In this document: in pieces, positions 45,001 through 50,634 of the stretch
Layout of the letters: each line of letters starts with the position of its first letter
Position numbering within the stretch: position 1 is the first letter of the stretch
DNA from: an uncultured Dysosmobacter sp.
GTDB lineage: Bacteria > Bacillota > Clostridia > Oscillospirales > Oscillospiraceae
DNA: 50,634 nt
Assembly (NCBI RefSeq): GCF_947631635.1
Contig: NZ_CANRMB010000027.1
Span: 1-50,634, forward strand
Reading direction: 5' to 3'
Notes under the pieces: generated by a model
Seen by the model: the letters and a program-made list of their open reading frames with translations, nothing else
Databases searched by the model: none
What the model was told of the DNA's origin: nothing
Made by a program: the position numbers and the translations under genes

Positions 45001-45011
45001 GCTTCTCCTCC

Positions 45012-45953
45012 TTACTTCTTCTTGTTGAAATACAGGACCTTGGCCAGCTCGATGTACATGCGGTCCCGCTCCCGGATGGCCTCGTCGGCCTTATCGCCGG
45101 AGTAGTCGTAGAAGCCCTTTCCGCTCTTCACACCCAGCTTGCCTTCCTCCACCATCTTCTTCAGAACAGGGCTCTCCACCTTGTCGTCGGCCAGATCCGC
45201 GTTCAGATAGCTGGAGATATGGTCAAAGGTATGGATGCCGCCGTGGTCCGCCACGCCGAAGGGGCCCAGAACCGCGTAACGCAGGCCCATGCCCGCCTTC
45301 AGAACGGTGTCCACGTCCTCATAGGTGGCGGCGCCGATCTCCACGATGTGGAGGGCCTCCCGCAGGACGGCGAACTGGATGCGGTTGATGATGAAGCCGT
45401 TGATGTCGCCGACGACGACAGGCTGCTTGCCCAGGCCCTCCACCAGCTTGCGCATCTTCTGGACGTTCTCGGGACTGGTCTTCTCTCCGGCGATGATCTC
45501 GCACAGGGGCAGCAGGTGAGGCGGATTGAGCCAGTGCTGGCCCATGAACCGCTCAGGGTATTTGCAGGCCTCGGCGATCTCGGTGATGTGCAGGCCGGAG
45601 GTATTGGTGGCCAGCAGGGCCTCCTTGGGGGTGATCTCGGAGATCTCCCGGAAGAAGCCTTGCTTGATGTCCATGCGTTCCACCGTGCTCTCCACCACCA
45701 GGCAGCAGTCCCGGAACACCTCTTTGTCCTGGGTGAAGTGGATGCGGGCAACAGCCGCCTCGGACTCTTCCTTGGTGATGAGTCCCTCCTTGACCATGGT
45801 CTCCTGGTTCAGCGCGATGAGGTGCTTGCCATTTTCGATACCGGCCTCAAACGCGTCATAGCCCCAGGTCTCGTATCCGGCCAGGGCGTACACCTGGCAG
45901 AGAGACGCGCCCATGATGCCCGTCCCCGCCATCACCACTTTGTTTGTGTTCAT
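45012..45953 (-). CDS. 3-hydroxyacyl-CoA dehydrogenase family protein, lambda-crystallin/gulonate-like
   Basis: A 313-residue NAD-dependent dehydrogenase. Rossmann motif [18 protein letters not shown] is at residues 9-26, and [18 protein letters not shown] is the C-terminal domain signature. The catalytic His region reads [17 protein letters not shown]. The NPP followed by PL.E is the form I know from lambda-crystallin, L-gulonate 3-dehydrogenase and carnitine dehydrogenase, whereas acyl-CoA enzymes usually have HFFNPVPVM. That points to a free hydroxy acid as substrate. The ATG at 45953 has GGGAGGA upstream; the in-frame extension beyond it is in the gap after dctM. Confidence 0.83.
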   Translation of the reverse strand: MNTNKVVMAGTGIMGASLCQVYALAGYETWGYDAFEAGIENGKHLIALNQETMVKEGLITKEESEAAVARIHFTQDKEVFRDCCLVVESTVERMDIKQGFFREISEITPKEALLATNTSGLHITEIAEACKYPERFMGQHWLNPPHLLPLCEIIAGEKTSPENVQKMRKLVEGLGKQPVVVGDINGFIINRIQFAVLREALHIVEIGAATYEDVDTVLKAGMGLRYAVLGPFGVADHGGIHTFDHISSYLNADLADDKVESPVLKKMVEEGKLGVKSGKGFYDYSGDKADEAIRERDRMYIELAKVLYFNKKK

Positions 45954-45979
45954 TGCATATATCCTCCCAATATGAAGAT

Positions 45980-46017
45980 TGGGCTGTATCGACCAAACGC
46001 CAAATCGATACAGCCCA
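45980..46017 (-). promoter_or_regulatory. 13-bp hairpin between dctM and the dehydrogenase gene
   Basis: Perfect 13-base arms TGGGCTGTATCGA/TCGATACAGCCCA with a 12-base loop, 27 bases before the dehydrogenase start and without a T run. It probably modulates read-through or message stability between the transport and enzyme halves of the operon. Confidence 0.65.
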
Positions 46018-46042
46018 TCATTGATTAGCTGCGCTTTTCTTT

Positions 46043-47320
46043 TTAATCGATCAGCGAAGGCAGCCAGGTCGTCATAAACGGCGCATATGTGACCAGAAGC
46101 AGAACCACAACGCCAATTGCGATCAGCGGCAGGGCCGACTTCAGGGTCTTGATGAAATTTGCGCCCGCAGTCTGGTTGGTCATCAGCAGGCACATGCCGA
46201 CAGGAGGCGTTACCAAGCCGATGCAGAGGTTGAAGCTCATCATGATGCCAAAGGTCAGCGGGTCGATCCCATAGGCTGTCAGCAGCGGGAGCAGCAGCGG
46301 CGTCATCATGACAATGGCCGCATTGGCTTCCATCAGCATGCCGATCACCAGGAACAGGACATTCAGCAGCAGAAGGATGACGATCTTACTGTCTGTAATA
46401 CTGCGGAACAGCGTGAGGATCTGCTGCGGCAGCCCAGAGGTCGTTACCACATAGCTTGTCACTTTGGAAAGCCCCATCAGCATCAGGATCGTCGTAGAAC
46501 CCAGGGCGCTGTCCACCAGGACTTCATAAAACTCTTTTAGGGACATATCCCTGTAGATGAAGAAACTGACGATCAGCGCATAGGCCACTGCCACCGCAGC
46601 GGATTCGGATGCCGTAAAAATGCCGCCGAAAATGCCGCCCAGAATGATCACAGGCATCAACAGTGCCCAGATACTCGCTTTGAATGTTTTCAGCACTTCC
46701 TTGCCGCCCATCCGTTTGTGAGACGGCAATTTGTGGCGCTTGCCATAGATCATGCAGTATATGATCAGAGACGCGGCCAGCACAATCCCGGGAAGCGCGG
46801 AACCAATAAACAGTTTGGAAACAGAGAGGTTTGTCACACAGTTTGCATATACGATCAGGGTGATAGACGGCGGAATGATCGGTCCTAAGCAGGCCGCCAT
46901 ACCGGAAACCGCAGCCGCGAAGTGGTCAGGATAGTCGTCTCCCTTCATTGCGGGGATCATCATGCCGCCAATTGCTGAAGCCGTGGCAACTCCGGAACCT
47001 GAAATCGCGCCAAACAGAGCGGACGCCGCAACTGTAACAACAGCCAAACTCCCTCGTACCTGTCCAAATACCGCATTTGCCACATCCACCAATTTCTTTG
47101 TGATCGTTCGGGACATGATGTTTCCCGCCAAAATGAACAGAGGGATCGCCAGCAGAGATGCCGAGTTCATCCCGCCAAACAGCTTTTGCGGCAACACGAT
47201 CAGCGGCATGTCCGCAATATTTAGAGAGATCAGCGCGCCAATGCCTAACGCCAGATAGATCGGCAGTCCCAGAAACGAAAGCACCAGCAGGCAGATGATC
47301 ACAATCAAGCCTGGATTCAT
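46043..47320 (-). CDS. dctM: TRAP transporter large permease DctM (second system)
   Basis: A 425-residue large TRAP membrane subunit with about 12 hydrophobic segments. Signatures include IPLFILAGNIMSRTITKKLVD, ISGSGVATASAIGG and PPVGMCLLMTNQTAG. Its start overlaps the end of the small permease gene by 4 bases. Confidence 0.93.
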   Translation of the reverse strand: MNPGLIVIICLLVLSFLGLPIYLALGIGALISLNIADMPLIVLPQKLFGGMNSASLLAIPLFILAGNIMSRTITKKLVDVANAVFGQVRGSLAVVTVAASALFGAISGSGVATASAIGGMMIPAMKGDDYPDHFAAAVSGMAACLGPIIPPSITLIVYANCVTNLSVSKLFIGSALPGIVLAASLIIYCMIYGKRHKLPSHKRMGGKEVLKTFKASIWALLMPVIILGGIFGGIFTASESAAVAVAYALIVSFFIYRDMSLKEFYEVLVDSALGSTTILMLMGLSKVTSYVVTTSGLPQQILTLFRSITDSKIVILLLLNVLFLVIGMLMEANAAIVMMTPLLLPLLTAYGIDPLTFGIMMSFNLCIGLVTPPVGMCLLMTNQTAGANFIKTLKSALPLIAIGVVVLLLVTYAPFMTTWLPSLID

Positions 47321-47829
47321 TCGCGCGTCCCCCCCTCCGCCTTCAGTTTTTTGAGTTGGTCAATATTCTTCAGCACCACCTCAATGGACGCCAGCAGCAT
47401 CAAAATGGACCCGATGGGAATGCATGTATACGGGACCATCATGGACACGCCCAGGCCCGCGGACATATTCGCGGAGGATGCCGTGCACAGCGTCAGCGAG
47501 TAGGAAAACAGGAACACCAAAAATACCATGCCGATCAGCGTCGATATGATGTTGGAGATGCAGCGCGCCTTGGGCTTCAGAGTATTGATCAGGAAATCCA
47601 CCTGCAAATGTGTATTCTTTTGAATCGCCAGTGCGGATGCGATCAATGCGTCATAGATAAAAATGTACCGTGCAAGTTCCTCAGACCAAGCATTTGCCGC
47701 AGTAAAGCAATACCGCAGGATCACCTGGTACAAAACCACCGCGACTAACAGAACGCCTGTGACCGCAAGGAACACTTTTTCGATTTTCGCAATGACATCC
47801 ATAAACTTGCTGTATATCTGCAATATCAT
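47317..47829 (-). CDS. dctQ: TRAP transporter small permease DctQ (second system)
   Basis: A 170-residue four-helix TRAP subunit. The motif AWSEELARYIFIYDALIASALAIQKNTHLQVDF, in two parts, is typical. It is followed directly by dctM and lies 54 bases after the binding-protein gene. Confidence 0.92.
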   Translation of the reverse strand: MILQIYSKFMDVIAKIEKVFLAVTGVLLVAVVLYQVILRYCFTAANAWSEELARYIFIYDALIASALAIQKNTHLQVDFLINTLKPKARCISNIISTLIGMVFLVFLFSYSLTLCTASSANMSAGLGVSMMVPYTCIPIGSILMLLASIEVVLKNIDQLKKLKAEGGTRE

Positions 47830-47883
47830 GTTGTCACCTCAACTCATGTGAACCAGGTTTCCCCGTTTCAGGAAGCGTATTTT

Positions 47884-48918
47884 TTATGCATTGGGGTCCA
47901 GGGCTTTGATCTGGTTGGCCCAATCCACCAGGTCGGGGAAATTCGCCTCAGCAAATCCGTCAAAATATTCGATAAAGGCCGGGGTATCGATCTCAATGAC
48001 CGTGCATCCCTCTTCAACAAGAGCCTTTTCCGTCTCAGACGCGAGATCCAGCGCGGCATTTGTAACAACCTCACTGGCATAATCCGCAGCTTCCACACAG
48101 GCATCCTGAATGTCTGCAGGCAGTGAGTTGAAATAGTCCTGAGACATAATCACCACGTTCGTACCATACGCATGATTCGTCTTGATCCAATATTTGCAGA
48201 CCTCGTCGAACGCATAGTTTTTAGAGTCCTGAATGGGATTTTCCTGGCCGTCAACGGTTTTCTGCTGCAAAGCGGTATACACTTCGTTCATTGCCATGGG
48301 GGTAGGAGCCGCCTTCAGCCATTCCCAGGTCTTGATATAAGCGGGCTGGTTGGGGACACGGATTTTAAAGCCCGCAAAGTCTTTGATATCCTTCATTTCA
48401 TAGGTTGCACAGACGATACGGGGGTTCCGGTATGTAGCTCCCAGCAGCTTGAACCCAGACTCCTCGCCGACGGCATCCTTGATCTCCTGCCCTAAATCGC
48501 CGCTCCAGACGGCTTTCCAGTGGTCAAATCCAGAGTAAATGAAGGGGAACACGTCAATATTGGCCTTTGGGCTGAAGGACGCCATGATAGAAACTGACTC
48601 CACCATGCAGTCCGCCACGCCATAGCTCATCCCCTCCAGGACTTCGGAAGTAGATCCCAATGCCGCGCCGCCGTACAGTTCAACTTTTACTTTGCCGCCT
48701 GTCAGCTCTGTGATCTTTTCCGCAAACGCGGCACCCATATCATAGGCATTGTCGCCTTCTGAAGAGTTCAGCGCCATCTTCCAGACATATTCAGCTTCTC
48801 CAGCAGTCGGTTGAGGATCAGAGGGATTCGGAGTATCAGCAGAGGTCTTTCCGCCGCAGCCGGCCAGGATGGTCATCAGCATCAACGTGGATAGGATCAG
48901 CGAAAACATCTTTTTCAT
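47884..48918 (-). CDS. dctP: TRAP transporter solute-binding lipoprotein DctP (second system)
   Basis: A 344-residue DctP-family binding protein. Lipoprotein signal MKKMFSLILSTLMLMTILAGC, then a short linker. The ligand-binding arginine is in GFKIRVPNQPAYIKTW, and TVDGQENPIQDSKNY is the second family segment. It belongs to a TRAP system separate from the one at 20074. Linkage to an IlvD-type dehydratase and two dehydrogenases suggests a hydroxy-acid or sugar-acid ligand. Confidence 0.93.
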   Translation of the reverse strand: MKKMFSLILSTLMLMTILAGCGGKTSADTPNPSDPQPTAGEAEYVWKMALNSSEGDNAYDMGAAFAEKITELTGGKVKVELYGGAALGSTSEVLEGMSYGVADCMVESVSIMASFSPKANIDVFPFIYSGFDHWKAVWSGDLGQEIKDAVGEESGFKLLGATYRNPRIVCATYEMKDIKDFAGFKIRVPNQPAYIKTWEWLKAAPTPMAMNEVYTALQQKTVDGQENPIQDSKNYAFDEVCKYWIKTNHAYGTNVVIMSQDYFNSLPADIQDACVEAADYASEVVTNAALDLASETEKALVEEGCTVIEIDTPAFIEYFDGFAEANFPDLVDWANQIKALDPNA

Positions 48919-48982
48919 AATTCTACCTTCCTTTTCTATTTATCCTCAATGTATGTCCTCAAATCTCAGCAGCTATGGATGT

Positions 48983-50320
48983 TTATTTCACCAGTTCAGC
49001 CATTTCCCGCCTGAGCTGCATGGTCAAGCAGTTCTGATCATATTCAACATCGTTATACGTAAGGAATTCACCGGCCTTGATATCCCGCAGCACACGTTTA
49101 TTCGCACTGAAATTCAAAGGCAGCAGGGCATTCTGGACAGAGGTTTTTGCAGGAACCGCCTCGCCATATACATAATAGCCGCCCTCTCCATCCAAAATCG
49201 TACCTGCCGGGATGTCAAACTTTGCAACAGCGACCACATCTGCGTTAAAGGCCCTGGGGCAGCCGGTAGGCTCGCGCCGCGTGCCGATAGATGCAACAGA
49301 AATATTCAGTTCGAGACCGATCATATGGTTTGGCCGGTAAAGGCTGGTGTACTCGCCCGTCTCATCGGTGACCATGCCGTATTCCCGATAGCAGTCCTGC
49401 ATGTATTCAGAGTCGCCCTTTAAGGTCACATAGATTCCGAAACGTAAATCACGGAAAACCGGACGGCCATCACGCTCCTCGCTGGCAACGACTTCAACCA
49501 TACCGCTGTGGTCCAAAATACCGCCATCAGCTTTTGGCTTAAGCAGGCGCGGCAGATGGTCTGCACCGCAAGCAGGGAATTTCAAACCATCCACAGGTGG
49601 AAGCAGGCCAGTGCAGTTCGATACACACGCCATTTCGATAGCGGACTTCGTGCCATCCAGGAAAGAGTTAAACAGTTTTGGATTCATGCCGCTTTTCTCG
49701 GCGTGTTCGGCCGGAATCCCATAGTAACCCCAGATCGTTTCCGGTGTGGACTGATGGTACTGCGGCTGGAAACGCGTGCCCTTTCCTGCACAAACAACCT
49801 CAAATCCCGCAGTCCTAGCCCAGTCGACCATTTCGCAGATCTCGGCGGGCTGATCACCATATGCCAGTGAATAGACAACTCCAGCCTCTTTTGCGCGCTT
49901 CGCCAAAATGGGACCAGCCAGAATATCTGCCTCCACATTCACATTTACGATATGCTTTCCGTATTTGAAGCAGTTTAAGGAGGTCTGCACGCCCAGTTCT
50001 GCAATGCCCGTGCAGTCGATGATCACCTCTGTGAACGGCGATGCGATCAATTCGTCGGCACTGTTGATCACACAGGTTTTTCCTGTCTTGTACGCCTCCT
50101 CCAGTGACTTTGCATTGACTTGACTATCCGGCCATTTCGTCCGCTTCAGGCTGGCAAATGCACGGGGGATATTCAGCTCCGCAATGCCTACCAGGTGGAT
50201 GCCCGGTACTTTTCGGACCTGGGAGAGGTACATTGTTCCAAACTTGCCTGCGCCGATCAGGCCTACCCGAACAGGTGCCCCCACTTCTTGCTTCTTCTGC
50301 AGCATAGTGTAAAAATTCAT
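48983..50320 (-). CDS. NAD(P)-dependent oxidoreductase with C-terminal SAF domain
   Basis: A 445-residue protein with an N-terminal Rossmann fold (RVGLIGAGKFGTMYLSQV, residues about 18-35) like homoserine dehydrogenase, a middle domain with YGDQPAEICEMVDWARTAGF, and a C-terminal SAF-type domain (VVAVAKFDIPAGTILDGEGGYYVYG in outline, about 355 onward). SAF-domain oxidoreductases of this plan occur in catabolic gene clusters for four- and five-carbon acids and branched sugars; the exact reaction is not assignable here. AAGGAGGATGCT precedes the ATG. It is the first gene of the second TRAP operon, behind a 15-base dyad. Confidence 0.78.
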   Translation of the reverse strand: MNFYTMLQKKQEVGAPVRVGLIGAGKFGTMYLSQVRKVPGIHLVGIAELNIPRAFASLKRTKWPDSQVNAKSLEEAYKTGKTCVINSADELIASPFTEVIIDCTGIAELGVQTSLNCFKYGKHIVNVNVEADILAGPILAKRAKEAGVVYSLAYGDQPAEICEMVDWARTAGFEVVCAGKGTRFQPQYHQSTPETIWGYYGIPAEHAEKSGMNPKLFNSFLDGTKSAIEMACVSNCTGLLPPVDGLKFPACGADHLPRLLKPKADGGILDHSGMVEVVASEERDGRPVFRDLRFGIYVTLKGDSEYMQDCYREYGMVTDETGEYTSLYRPNHMIGLELNISVASIGTRREPTGCPRAFNADVVAVAKFDIPAGTILDGEGGYYVYGEAVPAKTSVQNALLPLNFSANKRVLRDIKAGEFLTYNDVEYDQNCLTMQLRREMAELVK

Positions 50321-50334
50321 AGCATCCTCCTTAT

Positions 50335-50349
50335 TGATACTGGGTATCA
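50335..50349. promoter_or_regulatory. 15-bp dyad upstream of the second TRAP operon
   Basis: Perfect TGATAC-TGG-GTATCA, ending 15 bases before the start codon of the first gene. Its length and symmetry fit a GntR-type operator. I could not find a convincing promoter in 50350-50566. Confidence 0.6.
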
Positions 50350-50566
50350 GTAAACTCCAAGGGCATATACGGAGCTTCTCTGTGCAACATGTCCAATATT
50401 GTCGGGTATTTTACAGGTTCTATTGTCGTATCCGCCCTTTCTGTTTTTAGCTTAGCAAAGCTGGCGGCCTGTCCGCAATGTTCCAGCCAACCAGCATTTC
50501 AGGCAGAACCCTGTATATTCTGCACACCATCTCCCCTTTGCCCCATGTTTGCAAAATGCTGTTAGC

Positions 50567-50634
50567 GCCGGGCGAAAATCGCCATTCCGGGCCGGGCGAA
50601 AATCGCCAATTTTGGCCGGATGAAAATCGCCAAT
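50567..50634. repeat. 24-bp tandem repeat at the window edge
   Basis: Three units start at 50567, 50591 and 50615, exactly 24 bases apart, each beginning GCCGG(G/A)(C/T)GAAAATCGCCA. The first two contain the palindrome GGCGAAAATCGCC. The array runs off the end of the window. Repeated sites of this kind occur at the ends of IS21-family elements, so a transposon may begin just outside. Confidence 0.75.

Noticed and set aside
45954..46193. N-terminal extension of the lambda-crystallin-like dehydrogenase
   Set aside because: The in-frame extension overlaps the end of dctM and a hairpin; GGGAGGA before the ATG at 45953 fixes the start.
50567..50634. CRISPR array
   Set aside because: The period is only 24 bases with almost no spacer, and the units are palindromic throughout.

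Overview
This 50.6-kb window looks like a chromosomal segment of an anaerobic, spore-forming gut Firmicute, most likely Clostridia/Oscillospiraceae (Flavonifractor/Oscillibacter-like). The grounds are a fused pyruvate:ferredoxin oxidoreductase, a free-standing Spo0A-type DNA-binding domain, AGGAGG ribosome binding sites, GC-rich third positions, two TRAP transporters and an ECF-sigma/DUF4367 pair. Taxonomy is an inference from gene content. No rRNA, tRNA, CRISPR array or complete insertion sequence is visible. About 45 genes are supported.

Region 1 (1-11.5 kb, minus strand) is a nickel-pincer-nucleotide (NPN) locus. A promoter and a structured leader ending in a strong intrinsic terminator precede a five-gene Nik/Opp-type ABC transporter (binding protein, two ATPases, two permeases). 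larE, larB and larC (NPN cofactor synthesis) follow, then a NadD-like adenylyltransferase, then, after two tandem terminators, a LarA-type racemase gene with its own promoter. The set could form one supply chain: nickel import, NaAD synthesis (the LarB substrate), cofactor assembly, and the nickel enzyme that uses it.

Region 2 (11.5-24.2 kb) holds a GntR/FCD regulator coupled to an unknown gene, a large pyruvate:ferredoxin oxidoreductase, and a divergent plus-strand operon. That operon has four unrecognised or barely recognised genes, one with a divergent MoCF (MoaB/CinA-like) domain, followed by a TRAP transporter (DctP-DctQ-DctM) and a second GntR/FCD regulator closely related to the first. 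Its intergenic gaps are unusually rich in hairpins. This is the best candidate here for an undescribed catabolic system.

Region 3 (24.2-38.7 kb) has an operon of an AGCS amino-acid symporter, an M20 amidohydrolase and an alanine-racemase-family enzyme, with a PucR regulator upstream. It then has a methionine gamma-lyase, a D-glycerate module (glycerate 2-kinase and D-2-hydroxyacid dehydrogenase) divergent from a CdaR regulator, and a solitary 919-residue molybdenum aldehyde-oxidoreductase-like enzyme.

Region 4 (38.7-42.8 kb) is a regulatory and stress-type block: XRE regulator, ECF sigma factor, DUF4367 membrane protein and small secreted protein on the minus strand; a small XRE protein coupled to a Spo0A-C-domain protein on the plus strand; and a truncated transglutaminase-like gene.

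Region 5 (42.7-50.6 kb, minus strand) is a second TRAP cluster: SAF-domain oxidoreductase, DctP, DctQ, DctM, a lambda-crystallin-like hydroxyacid dehydrogenase, an IlvD/Edd-family dehydratase and a DUF2148 protein. It is probably a hydroxy-acid or sugar-acid uptake and breakdown operon. The window ends inside a 24-bp tandem repeat that may be the edge of an IS21-like element.
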